From Aphis gossypii (Eukaryota > Arthropoda > Insecta > Hemiptera > Aphididae), in NCBI RefSeq assembly GCF_020184175.1, contig NC_065530.1, positions 51,065,260-51,129,259 of the forward strand: 64,000 bases of DNA, in the 5' to 3' direction. The notes beneath the pieces are model-generated. The model saw only the letters and a list, made by a program, of their open reading frames with translations, did no database searches and was not told where the DNA came from. This document shows, one piece after another, positions 34,358 to 47,318 of this stretch (the stretch's first letter is position 1; each line of letters begins with the position of its first letter). The position numbers and the translations under genes were made by a program.

Positions 34358-37063
34358 CCTCATCAGCCGCATCACTAAAGTAAGAGGAAACAATAATTAT
34401 ATTTGAATATAGTGAATATAGAGTCGAGCGGAAATCGGAAGGTCTTGAGAGTAGTGGATTAATCTTGAGTGACCTTTGGGGGATAAACGTGTCTCGAGCT
34501 GACCTTATACATTGTTTGCGGCTTCTTCCGTGTATTTTGTAAGTCCCCGCAGGTTAAGACAACCTGAACGTTTTGAACTCGTCAGCCAGAAAATATTGTA
34601 GTTACGATAATAATATATAACATTATAGTAATATTATGGTCACGAGCAAGTTGAAATTTTTCGATGAATCACAAACTTCTCAGAAACTATTATATACGAA
34701 TCAGTATAACAGTATAATCTATAATATTATTATAAATATGTGTAAATAAATACATCATAAAAAAATTAAAATTTAATTTAGTTTATTTTTTTTATTAATG
34801 GTTCAATAAATAAATTCGATTGGTTAGTTCAAATTTTACCATCGAATGATTAGTTAAAAATAACTGAACTAAAGAAAAGATACATATTTTTAATATCAAC
34901 ATTAAAACAAAATATTTACGACTCTTAGACGTGATGGTAAGTTTAATACAGTAGTAAACATGTTGAAACTTTGCTATCAATAACCTACCATAACAATTCG
35001 TCAGACAAAGATAACACAAATTTAATTTATCATGACAAGTACACGATTTCCCGTTAAAAAAATAAAAATCGTACCTAAAAATAGAGCTTCCACTAACTCG
35101 AAATGACTGTTATAACATTTGTGTGCATTGAACACTAGCGAAGGATTTGTAGGCTACGTGCTAAAAATGTGTTAAACACTGGGCCAGTGGCCATTCGATT
35201 TAGCACTTGTTGCACTTGACAATTGTTGAAAAACACGTTGTACCCGACTTCCGGGAGCGGTATAGCTATTTGACAAGCATATGGCTCTCGATTTTCTGTA
35301 CAAGTGAAATTCGATCGGTAGTTATGCTCAGATCACTATCTACCTACAGGCTACAACACACTAAATGTAGCTGTTGTCGATGAACGTATTATTTTAAACC
35401 CATGTCATTTAAAACCACCATTTTGACATTAATAACCTTTTATGTATACATACCCTCTAACGCGACGTCGACAATTCTGACCCGCACTGCTCAACTGATC
35501 GTGACGATTTTTTACATAACTACCGAAGTAACTACATTCAAGTGGCAAATCATAATTTAAACTGCTAATATTGTTGTTATTTCAGGTAACTGACATCTGT
35601 TGTATGTTATAATTCGTCAGTTAATCTAAACGTGATTTTTAGTGCCTACACAAATATGCACCTTTAGAAATAAACAAACATATTTTAATTCATAAGATAA
35701 TAATATAATATTTCTATGTAAACAGCTTGCAATAAAATATAGGTACTATTAATGTTACTCGCTACATTCATTCTTGTTCAATTTAACTGTGTAAGTCAAT
35801 AGTACGGATCGCATTGAGAATTTAAAGAAGACATTTCAAATTCATAATATGATTTTTCCAGTAACATATTACATTACTCAGTAACTTTATCATATATATT
35901 AAAGCATTGGCCTAACTATACCATCTATAAAATATTAAATATAAAAAAAAACTATTATTTATTAATATTATCATATTATGAAACATGCGAATTTACTAAG
36001 AAAATATTAACAAGACACGGGAAGTACTCAGTATAAATTACATCAATAATATTATATAACATATTTTATTGTTTTATTAAATTTTTTCTAGCAGAATTTA
36101 AATAAATTGCAAAATGCATTTTTTTTTTTTTTTTGAAGGAGAGAAATAAAATACTGCTACATATTTAAAATCGTATAAATAATTTGATGGAAGCAATTGA
36201 TAACGGTCGATAGTAATTTAAATATACAATAAGAATTCGGCCGGTTCATTATTCCAACAGACCTTAATAATTTAAAATATAGATCTTTAAACATTTGGGA
36301 TGCCAGATGCGTTGTCAATCACTAAAATTAAATTACGATAAGTGACACCTTTTTTGATTGAACAGTGAATTTGAAGTAAATAATTCACTTTAAAAAGTAA
36401 ATAATTAACTGAAAATCAGATTCCTAATTTTTACTTTGTGTTTTACTTCAAAATGGTTCATGTTTTCAATAACAAAAACTTTACTGGGAATAATTATGAA
36501 ATTATTTTTTAGAGTGCGACGAGTGTGCTATTTTGTATATGGGTATACACGTCTAAAATGTCTTAACCTTTTGACTATCTCGACTTAAATCGTGATTCTA
36601 TAAAATTTACGACGATTTTATAGATACAGTTGTATTTTGGACAGCTGTCTTAAATTGTTTCAAGTAGGTAGTTAATTTAACATAGTGAGTAATAACAGCT
36701 ACTGTAACACCAATATTATGCTTAAACGAAAAAAGACTGATTTTATTATATAATCAACGTGAAAACTTCTATACACAGAACCGAGATAATTTTTTCTTGG
36801 AATCCTAAGTACAATATTTTGTAAAAAATATGTCAATGCGCATTATATATATTATATTTGTTTTAAATAAATAAAAGGTATTCATTTATACTTCGGTTGA
36901 GCTGCAAGAAAGAAGGTATCAGTTCCTCGAAAAAGTTTATAACCACTACGTCGGTAATACAAATTTTGAATATCATTAAAAATATATATAAATTTGTTCG
37001 ATATACATATTATAATACAGTGACAAATCTAGTTTGTCATGCAAAAAAAAATTGAGCATCACG
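34358..37063. other. Intergenic DNA
   Basis: Moderate G+C at 35080-35380 includes the near-palindrome CTGGGCCAGTGGCCA. A 74-codon minus-strand frame at 34795-35019 has no ATG near its start. The rest is A+T-rich, with poly(T) at 36120-36134. Confidence 0.45.
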
Positions 37064-37276
37064 ATGATACAGATTGAATTTCCCCGCGAGTACGTGGTGC
37101 TTATTAACTACTTAAATATAGCACTCGAACGCGGTTTTTTTTTTTTTTGGAAATCACAAAAAGCTATGAAAGTGGCGTATATCAAAGCGAATCGCCTCGT
37201 ACACGCTCAAGTCGAGGCACTTGGCACAGGAATTATTTTTTGTTTTCGACGCGTTTTCAAATCACTTCACAACTAA
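37064..37276 (+). CDS. Candidate protein, 70 residues
   Basis: ATG 37064 reads MIQIEFPREYVVLINY, then LNIALERG. A T15 tract follows, encoding Phe residues, then WKSQKAMKVAYIKANRL, VHAQVEALGTGIIFC and FRRVFKSLHN. The flanks of the T15 tract look coding in the same frame, but a homopolymer that long inside a coding exon is odd and prone to frameshift. It could instead be the pyrimidine tract of an intron, although no AG follows at the right distance. Confidence 0.32.
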   Translation: MIQIEFPREYVVLINYLNIALERGFFFFWKSQKAMKVAYIKANRLVHAQVEALGTGIIFCFRRVFKSLHN

Positions 37277-37459
37277 GATCCGCTGTGCAATGTCCTTTTG
37301 GCTAGCGCAATGACTACGCCGCCGAGATGAATATGCATAGCCTATAGTGTAACACGATTTGCTATCTGGAGAAATCACAAACACTCGATCGGTGCATCGA
37401 ATACAGCTATTACTGTACGGTATGTCGTCGGTGACTATATCTTCTCATCGGTGGGGTAG

Positions 37460-37609
37460 GGTCCGCTGACCCACGGCCACGGCATTTCCCGCAATATTCT
37501 GCGTAGGTTTGCAACAATATATCGTGCTAAGAGATTGGAAAAAAAACACGTCACCGCCGCGCGTGAATATTCGTCGATCGTTTTTCTATACCGTATGACG
37601 ACGCGTTGA
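37460..37609 (+). CDS. Open segment of 49 codons in a CpG-rich island
   Basis: After a TAG that could be an acceptor (tcatcggtggggtag), the frame reads GPLTHGHGISRNILRR, FATIYRAKRLEKKHVTAA and REYSSIVFLYRMTTR, then TGA. It is basic and protein-like, but has no ATG near the start and a poor acceptor. The island 37.1-38.6 kb also contains a minus-strand GTAAGT (38046-38051) that could end a 5' UTR exon of a minus-strand gene. Confidence 0.24.
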   Translation, partial: GPLTHGHGISRNILRRFATIYRAKRLEKKHVTAAREYSSIVFLYRMTTR

Positions 37610-40600
37610 CTCAGGATCTAGACCGGAAATGTCGAGACGTAACGCGCGTAGTCACTACACACAATATTACAATATATAATATACAACGGTTCGGTGTTTT
37701 ATTTTCGTTTTAAAATATCAAATAATGATGTTTATATTTACACAGAAAAAATCCTATTCATACCGTTTGTCGGAGGTACGCACACGATGTCGTTTATTAC
37801 TATTACCCGTTGCTGGAGCGATAAATTAAAAACAATAAGTTTATGGTATTACAATATAAAGTCAAAATTCGCAACAGGCAGACGACTATACATCAAATAT
37901 ATATATATATAAAAGCAAGGCAAAGATAAAGAATTTTCGTACGAATTGTTCTTTTTCGGCAGTACCGTACCGTTTCCACGTATATGTCAAAATACGTGAT
38001 TTTTTTTTCTTTCTCAAAATCAATCGACGAATCGACCCATATTATACTTACAGCATTCAGCCGTTTAAACGACCGACCCGTGTGTTTAGAAAATTACATA
38101 GACTGGCAACCATACAACGGCGGCTCGTTTTTCGCATGATACAGTGCATTATACGACTCGTCGTGTCATGTTTTGGGGAAATCAAACAACAACGTGTCCG
38201 CAATAATATTATATACTATTGGAATGTGTGTTGAGATTTTTTCGCGTCGTAATCCAGCGCACGGTCGATAAAACTATAATAAGTATATTATTATAAAGCG
38301 TACATACGTGTACTGCGGTGCGTTATTGTACAATCGGATTTGCCGTGTACATATGTAAAATGTAATATTATGTATATGAGCTAACACGCGTCATGAGTCT
38401 CTCGTTCAGATTTTTTCAGATCAGTGAATTTTTTGTCAGTTTCACACGTTGTGTTTCGCCGTTTTCGTTACAATTTTTTTTTTTCAAACGACGCTATAAC
38501 ATTATATCATGATAATATCATTGTTTGTATCATATAGGTACACCGTATGGCGTTATGATTTTATTATGCTTATTAGAGTAAAAACACTGTGCACCACGGA
38601 AAAATATGATGCGATAAAACGATAACGCGCACACGACTTCGCTATTGCTACTGCGTAATGCGTGTACGTTGGATCGTTATTCGTTGCACTATATTATAAT
38701 AAAAGTATATAGTGAGATAAAATATCGAGTCATTTAAAAAAATATATTATAACACATCGTAACAACTGAAAACTATTCTTTAAGAATTCAAAATTAGTTT
38801 CCATAAAAAAAAAATAAAAAGTAATAAGAATAATAATAAATAAATTGAAAAAAAAATATTTCTGTCAATTTTAATAAGTAATTGAATTTTGAAAATAAAT
38901 GAAATATCTAACATAAAGTATGTTTCAATGTTTATGAATAGGTACTAATTTTATTTATTTTATCACTCTAATTTTAAAACTATTCTGGTCCAAAGTCAAT
39001 AAAAAGTATATCAATACATTCATTAAGAGTGTTCTTAGCTTGGTTTTTTCAAACCTAAAAGTTTGTTATAAAGTGGCTCATACATGAATTACGTATTAGC
39101 TTAGGAAAATCGAAGATGTTTAGTTTATATATTATATGGTCACCATTGGTTGTAAAAATAAAATTAAAAAAAAAACGAATTGGTGTAGGCTAACTGAATT
39201 ACTAAGCATTGCTATAAAATAACTCTTGAAATAATATTTAATTTATTTGTATTACTTAAATGTACAACAGAAGACAATATCCTTATATAATATGTTTGTA
39301 GGTATAGCTTATAGGCTCAAAAAATATTTGATCGATTTTAACAAAAATTTCAAAGATTATTTTTTTAGATATATCAGAAAACTTTTATAAATTATAGTTT
39401 AAACTACGTTCAAAATTTTACCAAATGCTAAATCCAATCTGCTATGGGCTGATTGTCGCGTCTTGGTTGAATGTTATAATGCACAAAACGAGATACACGC
39501 AGATGCCAATTTGTCCACGAAATTAGGTACCGATACTAAAACAAAGATACAAGATTTGGTGACGTATTTTATCTTTGTTCCTTTTTCATATTAAGTAAAG
39601 TCGATTACACAGCCAATATTTGAAGTATTTATGAAAATTATATTATAATCAAGTGAAAAATGATTGTATTTCTTAAATATTTTTTACTTCAGTTAATATC
39701 TCAAATTAGGTTAGTCTCTCAAACCATTTGATACGTATAAGCCTCTCTTCTCTTAAAGTAATGCAACGAATTTCTTCCTGTGTCAGAATATAATATTCCT
39801 CTTTTAGTTATTATTTAATTATATCACCTATTATAATATATATGTAATATGCCAGTAAAATGTCGACGAAAGATTTTTGTTTGCTTCTATTTTTTGCGTT
39901 TACGACTAAATCTCACGGCACATTGTGTCGTCATTATTATTATTATATTATTCTTTCTAATTTTTGGAGTAACACTTCACTATATAATAGTAAACCACAA
40001 TAGAACATAATATACGCATAATATGAATACATGTTTTCTGGCGCTGAGTAGGTCGTCTTGCGACGTTGTACACAAAACGCAAATAATTATTGATCTACTA
40101 GACCGTATTATTATTAGGTACTATTTATCATAACGACAAAAAAGTCTTCTTTTGTAACAAACGTATGGTTTTATTGTAACTATATAGCATGTCGAAAATC
40201 GGAAATAAATAACAATAAAAGCAATTATTAGATGAAGTAATATCATTGTTTGAGTTACATTGTTCTCCATATATATACAGTAATATAATAATAATAATTA
40301 GCAATTAGGTACCTATATAATTCAATATGGTATAATAATTATAACTATGTATATAATGCTTATACCAATATAATATAGGAAGTTCTAATCCAAGCACATT
40401 ATTGCAGGGAGAGTAATTCAGTCATATAATATACTATTAAGTATTTTTCAATGGATTTGTTTATGAATGAATTATAATAATGTATATGTTTGATTGATAT
40501 AATAAAATACGTGATTATAAAAAAAATTATTTTTAAAAAACTGTCCAGTTTTCAGCGGCTTAGCGTTACGTATGACTATTTTATAGTTGTTGTAAAATTT

Positions 40601-41665
40601 AATTAGTTAAAATTTACTGCACATTTAATGTGTAAATATTATTTTGTTAAATAACGTCTACTGTGGTAAAAAAAAAAAGCTAAGGCCTTAGGTTATGAAG
40701 ATAGGATTAACTTATAATATCAACTTACAACTTACAATTACTATAAAATTCACTGAGAATGTAAATTAAATATTTATAAAACTAATATATTTATTATAAT
40801 GATTAATTCATACTTACGACATACCCAGAATTTAACCTATTTTTATAGTTATTTATAATTTTAATTCGATTCCAATATTCATATTATTTTGTTAATGCAC
40901 ATTATATAACTCCAAGGGATAAAGGGGACAAAATAAAAAACAATTTTAATTTAAGGTAAATAAAGGTATAATATTATTTCAACATGTAAGTATAATATAA
41001 TTATACCCTATCATTTATACAATTAATATTTTTATTGGTATATTATTATAGTTAAGTATAGGAAAAAAATAAATTTATACTTAGTAAATATATTTGGTAA
41101 AGTGATTATTTTCTCGGGTTTCAGAACTATATTTTTTATAATCTCTTCAGCTTTTCTCCTTCTCTATTATTGGCCACTTTAAAAACATGAACGAGTTTAT
41201 TTGAAACTTCTTGACCGATAATATTTGAAAATTTGGTAGAAATTTTAGAATTATACTTAAAATATGGTGTTTTTCTTCAATACACCCGGAAAATATTATT
41301 GAAATGTATATTAAAGTGTCATAATACTTAACATAATTTATGTATATTAGCCATTTTTATAACATAAAATCGTTTTGTATTATTATAATATAATAACCAA
41401 ATTAATAAAATATGTGATTTTATAGAAATTTAAAAAAAAAACCTACATTTTTAAGAATCCTGGTAGCAAGTAGCAACTGCGATTTTCAATGTGATTTTAA
41501 TGAAATACGTAGTTGTGTTGTGACCAATGTTTGATATACACTGCAGTGTTATCATTTCTATTATTTATAATCTAACCAGTTGTCTAAGCAAAAAAAGTCT
41601 CAAATAAAATATATCCGTACGGAGTTTATTTACCAATATCACCGAAAACCTAATTTTGTCAAATT
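37610..41665. other. CpG-rich island to about 38.66 kb, then desert
   Basis: The island part may be promoter DNA. Two nested acceptors near 38408-38438 lead to a 30-codon frame (ISEFFVSFTRCVSPFS...). Beyond 38.7 kb it is A+T-rich. Acceptors at about 40548 and 41124 are followed by 16- and 21-codon frames of low weight. Confidence 0.45.
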
Positions 41666-41723
41666 TTGAGATAGGTGTTGTTGCAGTATCAGCGACGATA
41701 AGAAATAACAACACCTATCTCAA
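41666..41723. repeat. Perfect 17-bp inverted repeat with 24-base loop
   Basis: The left arm TTGAGATAGGTGTTGTT (41666-41682) is an exact reverse complement of AACAACACCTATCTCAA (41707-41723). Flanking AAAACC and GGTTTT could extend the stem across an internal bulge. It might be a hairpin RNA or the ends of a tiny fold-back element. No known microRNA sequence was recognised in either arm. Confidence 0.85.
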
Positions 41724-41830
41724 TATAATGGTTTTATTAACACTGCCTATCGCAAGTGAAAAAAATAGCATTTTAACGTAATAGAATGTAATACATTATA
41801 TACGTTTATAACACGCCATATTAAAGTATA

Positions 41831-41833
<3 letters not shown>

Positions 41834-41858
<25 letters not shown>
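41834..41858. repeat. (AT)n microsatellite
   Basis: Uninterrupted AT repeat of about 12 units. Similar tracts lie at 3366-3384 and 53229-53249. Confidence 0.9.
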
Positions 41859-41861
<3 letters not shown>

Positions 41862-42151
41862 ATTTATAAACGTGCACTAAAAAAACGATGATCACGATTG
41901 TTTTAACCTATGCCATTGGCCAATTAAATTAAATAATTGCATACCGCACGGCTAAAAACCAGTAAAGTCAATGCCCGTATCGAGTGTATAGTAAACTAAT
42001 AAGTAATATAATATCTATATAGGTACTTAATACATCGCATTGAAAAAAAAAAAAGACGATCGTGACTTCGCCCCACGCCGTTAAACCATTATTACTATTA
42101 TAAGGACCACGTCTCGTCGATTTATATACATAATATTATATATATTGTACC

Positions 42152-42352
42152 GTGTGGGATGAAAGACTTGGGCGCATCTCGGCCTACCATTATAACTGGT
42201 ACTCGGTCGTGAATGTTACCCCAAAAACTTCCGTCGTGTGTACTCAATATAATACATACAATACGGTACAATACGGTATTTACTCACTATATAGCTATAT
42301 GTACGGTCCGGAGACTTTAACCCTCTTACCCCGCCAGCAGTTTGTATTTTGA
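42152..42352 (+). CDS. Tyr-rich open segment, 66 codons, no ATG at start
   Basis: A frame in a moderately G+C-rich stretch reads VWDERLGRISAYHYNWY, SVVNVTPKTSVVCTQ, a Tyr/Thr/Asn-rich repeat-like part, then MYGPETLTLLPRQQFVF. It opens with GTG, and the only ATG comes near the end. It may be part of an exon with an unseen upstream start, or chance. Confidence 0.23.
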   Translation: MWDERLGRISAYHYNWYSVVNVTPKTSVVCTQYNTYNTVQYGIYSLYSYMYGPETLTLLPRQQFVF

Positions 42353-43717
42353 CGTTTTATGTGTACACGGGACCAAAGCGGTATAAATATTATATACATA
42401 ATATAGAAGATCATATTTCAAAATTAGAGGCCGTGCGTTTCAGTTCTACGCCGGCCACGTAATCATTATTAGCTCGACGGCGCGTCGTATATATATGACC
42501 TTTATTGTTTATTGTCTTTTTTAGCTCTTAAAACCCGACAGAACCTTGACAGAACGCGGTAGGTACTTATAGACTCATGATGACTACAATGTAGATGATG
42601 ATGATGCCCGATGGTCATTAAACACCTCGATAGTAACTATTGACCTTTTATTTTAATTTGTTTTTCTTCTTTTCATTCGGTCGTGCGATTATTATTGTAT
42701 TTACTACAACGTTGAACTTAACTAACCACTCGACTTTCTCCTTAGGACAATTTTATATTTTTAACTATAATTTTCTGCAGTTAATTACGTTTTTTGTTCT
42801 GTACATTTTTAACAATATGCAACCTATAGACTCTAAAAACATAGAATTACGTCACATCGACTAAAAACTTTGCAACCTTTTACGCATATATAATGTATCA
42901 TCGTTGCATATTTAATTAACTACTGGAAAAAGTATAAAATACATTAACTTTGTAATTTAGAATATATATTAGAAACTTTGTTATTGTTATAAACTCGATA
43001 TTTCAATTAGTCTCTGCGTTTAAAATTCGATGAAAGTAATATCTATTATCATTCACTCTGGTCTCTTACGTCAAGCAGTTCGACTACAAAATCAACAATA
43101 GGTACGTCTTATAAAGCAATTTTACAGTAAACACAGATAGTCCTATGTAAATGTCTGCTATATTAACGAAGTTGGGTCCGTTAAATCTTATATCTATGTC
43201 CTGCAACGACAACTAAAAAGTTTCTAATGTTTTTATGTCTTAATAAAAAAAAAATATATATCTATATACATTTATATTTTTAAACAACTACGACGAAATT
43301 GTTAATTTATTACGATTTATAGTCGTCTGTTTTTGATTTCCTCTACAATCGTTCCTATAATATGATATTTCCTATAAGACATATTGTAGCCTGTAGGTAT
43401 AAATATATAATAGGTATATTTTTAACTATCGGATTTTTCTGATATATCTATTGCTATACCAGTAAGCTTGCGTATTGGATCACTTTTAGTAATATACTAT
43501 TTAAATCTAATATAGCAGTACAGCTAGTTATAAGATTATTACATATTATCTGTGTAGACGATGGTAACAACGATATCTCCACGACAACATGAGCGACCCA
43601 TCGTGGCCACAGTGTGTCGCGTCAATTCATATTCTTATAACCGTTTTTAATTTTAATTTTAATTTTTAGTAATATCGCCATAACATCTGATTAGAAATAT
43701 TATCTATATCACTAACA

Positions 43718-43984
43718 ATGAGCGATAATAAGTTCCGAGGTAACTACATTGACGACAAAGTGACCCATACCACATCCAAGGTTTCCTCGCGATCGTCTAA
43801 TAAAGAGGAAAATCGCAAAAGAAAATGCGAACGACGGATACTGCTGCAGCCGCTTGCCAAAGATGATATGGGGCAGAAGCACAACGACGAGATGACTAAA
43901 CACACTTCGACGAGACCGACAATACGCCACTCTAGAGCATCGACTGACTTGACCAGTAATTGTATATTTAGTACTTCTGTGTGA
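43718..43984 (+). CDS. Candidate hydrophilic protein, 88 residues
   Basis: ATG in good context (actaacaATGA). The protein is highly polar: MSDNKFRGNYIDDKV, a Ser/Lys/Arg/Glu-rich middle (SSRSSNKEENRKRKCERR), LLQPLAKDDMGQKHNDEM, then a basic tail ending CIFSTSV. It would be intrinsically disordered, perhaps nuclear. Third-position G+C is about 50%, well above background. A donor GAG|GTAACT after residue 7 is possible. The antisense strand also has a good-context ATG frame of 128 codons (44098-43712, start MKDKKKKFTVIIKS) with membrane-like segments, so the strand is uncertain. Confidence 0.38.
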   Translation: MSDNKFRGNYIDDKVTHTTSKVSSRSSNKEENRKRKCERRILLQPLAKDDMGQKHNDEMTKHTSTRPTIRHSRASTDLTSNCIFSTSV

Positions 43985-46335
43985 CTCAAAACCTTTATTA
44001 ATTAATACCGGAAAACTACAAATGTTAAAGTTCTCAAGGTCAATTGATTTGTCGAGACTTTTGATGATAACGGTGAATTTTTTTTTTTTATCTTTCATAC
44101 TTTCATATTATGTTTTTACAGTCTAGAACTTCCCCTCTAAAAATCACGAAAAATATTAAAATAGTTTCAAATGGTTTGCTAACATAAAATAATTAAAATT
44201 ATCTATTACCTATAAACATATAGTTGATGTTCTATAGTTTTGGTTAGTATTATGACTCAATATTTGGTCAAAAAAGAATTTTAGTTGGTAAATTTTATAA
44301 CTCGATTAGGCGGTAGTTTAAAATCAAAAAATAAACATTGAAACTCGGTAAAATATGTTTTCAATTGTTTATCAAAAGTTGGAATGTATTCAAAAGTTCG
44401 TTATCGTGTTTTGTTTCGAATTTTTACAATTTTATAACTCCATCTAAATCTATTGAGCGCAATAATTGGGTTGATTATTTGTAATAATAATAACATTTTA
44501 TTATTATATTATAATTTATAGTATACATTTTATATGAATATGATGCTTTATACGATTTGTTATGAATGTATTATGATATGATTTATATAATATAATATAC
44601 GATTAATATTATGGTCATACCACGTTGTATGTATTAATGTATTATATTAGGCCATCATACTATTTTTTTCTTATATTTTTGATAAGTTAATTACATACAT
44701 ACATCCTCAAAGACCTCTGGGGTATACACAATATTATAATATACTACGTAAAATATGCATTTAAAACAACGTTCGTCATATTGTTTTATATTTTCTATAG
44801 TACCTACAACTTTAAAAACAACTTCTTATTTTGTTGTAAATATTTTTCTTTGTAAAACGGTTTTTGGTGTAGGATGAAAAAAAAACACAGACTCGAGTAA
44901 ACCTTATTTAGTTTGTAAACAGCAGGAGATAGAAGTTTTTTTGTTATGTTTTGTTAGGTATAAAGTTTATGGAAAATTACGGTTAAATTATTATCAAGGT
45001 AAATTATCGTATTTACATCATAAGAGCTTATTCTCACATTTTACTCGGTTAATAAATAACAATAATAATATAATAACGGAGCAATTATATTTAATGATAT
45101 TCACGATTGGCCAATGCGATGGACGTCACAGATGACGATTTCCCGTCAATTCGTATAAAATAAGTTGCGTACTATCGATTAGAATTACGTTTTTTTGTGA
45201 TTGCGCCACTTCAAAACGATACGTTACCTACATAAAAAGTTGTCTTATTTTTCATATTCTCTGTGAGACAGTCATCTCGACGAACTCAATACACAAATTA
45301 TATTATTATCATATTATCAGTCCATAGGCCCTCCGAAAGAAATCGTATCCAATCGGTTGCCTAAACATGAATTTTGCACATTATTACATGCAAATTAAAG
45401 AGCTAATAAATTTGCACTCTGCAAAGTGTTATATAAATAATAGTTATAATATATTATTAAAATTTAACATCACGCACGGCGTCGGTCTGACATATTATTT
45501 TATGTAAGTAAAATGCGTTGTGCGATTTTTATTTTGTGTCTATAGTGATATTATATTATATTATTATATTTTTTAGTTGCGTCAAAATATTATTACTGTT
45601 ATAGTACAGGTTTTCAATTGTATCTATTTGATATTTTATTATTTTATTACAATGTTATTTATTCAAATTTTGGATTTTGAGCAAACTAAACTATTACTAT
45701 AGGTACCATTCGTTATTTTCAGATGTTAGCAGTAATATTTTAATAGTTTCGTTGCAGTATACTTTAGATTACACCAGGTATTAAATACATTAATAAATGT
45801 AATTTTTTTTATTAAAATTAGTTCGAATTTTCCAAACTAAACTGTATGAATCTTTACCACCATATATTATAGAAACGATGAGCTACTAACGTTATTCATA
45901 GAAACCTAAGCCCTTTGTAAATATTTTTTTAACTTTTTTCAGCACTCTCAAAATCAATTTTGTACGTCTTTTATTACTTATATTTCTCTATATTTATATT
46001 TCTTGTATCACAATAAAAGTACTTCATATTATGAAATAGTAAAAATACTTCAAAATATACAAAGTATCCATTATCGTTATATTATATATTTAAGCTGCAG
46101 GTTGCAGCTTTCATCGATATATCTTTTTAGTATTAAATTGATTTTGACAAAAATAAAGGTGCAATATAGTATACTTAAGTAGCTTTTGAAATCTATTATC
46201 GAAATATTTTTTTTTTTTTTGTAAAACGGAATTGGTATGGTATGATTTAGGTGCAACCCGTAGCTGTATACAGCTTCCTTTGCTGTGCGGTGCAATATAA
46301 TCTCTCAGCCCTTCCGACACTATTTATTATTACCG
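43985..46335. other. A+T-rich intergenic DNA
   Basis: No splice structure supported. A 14-codon ATG frame at 45118 (MDVTDDDFPSIRIK) is too short to call. The stretch 46190-46320 has two overlapping minus-strand frames without ATG. Confidence 0.45.
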
Positions 46336-46539
46336 ATGGCAAAAAAAGGTCATTCCGGTCCGCAGTTTTTGAAAACCCGATTGCATATTAAAATATATGA
46401 TGAACCTTTTTCGACACTTTTCCGTTCTATTTTTACAGCTGAGTGTCCGACCGCTGACTTGACAAATACGTTTCAGCAGTCGGCGCGTATAATATTATAT
46501 ATTTGTTCACTGTACATAAAACCATATTTCAAATATTAA
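46336..46539 (+). CDS. Candidate small protein, 67 residues
   Basis: ATG 46336 reads MAKKGHSGPQFLKTRL, HIKIYDEPFSTLFRS, IFTAECPTADLTNTFQQS, then an A+T-rich tail. An acceptor inside it (ttctatttttacag, to 46439) would let the second half (ECPTADLTNTFQQSAR) act as a separate exon entered in phase 1. That is the phase of the exon at 47319, and it may belong to the same gene. Confidence 0.25.
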   Translation: MAKKGHSGPQFLKTRLHIKIYDEPFSTLFRSIFTAECPTADLTNTFQQSARIILYICSLYIKPYFKY

Positions 46540-46967
46540 TTGTATTTCATCACTGCTATAGCTATCAAAAACACTACCCCACCACCTCCTCCTTCGTAGA
46601 ACAACCAAATTCCCCGTACCTATATATTATCATTACCAAGCGAGCGATTAAAAGTTTCTAACAACACAAAACTATTTAAACGTCCGCAGATATAAAACTT
46701 AATAAAAAGTTCACCCCATGCTCTGATTATTACAATATCATCCGGATGAAAATCCACTAGCAATTAAAATGATATTTTCGGGACAAAAGTTTTCGTTGGA
46801 CGTCGTAAATAATATATATTCAATAGTGTAAACATAAGCCTTGTTGAAATATTACAGTGCGTTAGTAATAAGTATTGCGCAGCCGGCTGTCGACTGTTCA
46901 ATTATAAAACGATTGCGAAGTTAAAACGATTCCATAAAATTATATTGTAAATTATGCTTTTTATAAA

Positions 46968-47099
46968 TTATTGTATTATACACGGAACGTCGCGCTTAGA
47001 TACTATATTACATTTCCCACGGGAACACTTTAATAGTATAACATTTATTTCGTTTTGAAACATTCTAAAACAAGTAAAACATGACATAAATAACAGCAT
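46968..47099 (-). CDS. Possible small Cys-containing protein, 43 residues
   Basis: On the minus strand, ATG 47099 reads MLLFMSCFTCFRMFQN, a signal-like hydrophobic start, then EINVILLKCSRGKCNIV and SKRDVPCIIQ. The frame is open a further 24 codons upstream without ATG. Start context is poor. An acceptor-like tacttgttttag lies inside it. It overlaps no better plus-strand call. Confidence 0.25.
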   Translation of the reverse strand: MLLFMSCFTCFRMFQNEINVILLKCSRGKCNIVSKRDVPCIIQ

Positions 47100-47318
47100 A
47101 AAGCGTCGAGAGTTTGCAAGCTCTGTTGTTGATGTTTCCAATTCGTACTTTACGGACACGACGCAGATATATTATTTAAAATTAATCAATTAATTTGTCT
47201 CAAAAAATCAAACTATTAGGTCCATAAAACCAGTTATACCGCGGATGACACATACGACATAGTATAAACATTTCAACGGTAATAATACTGTCATTGTGTT
47301 TGTATTGTATGTTTACAG

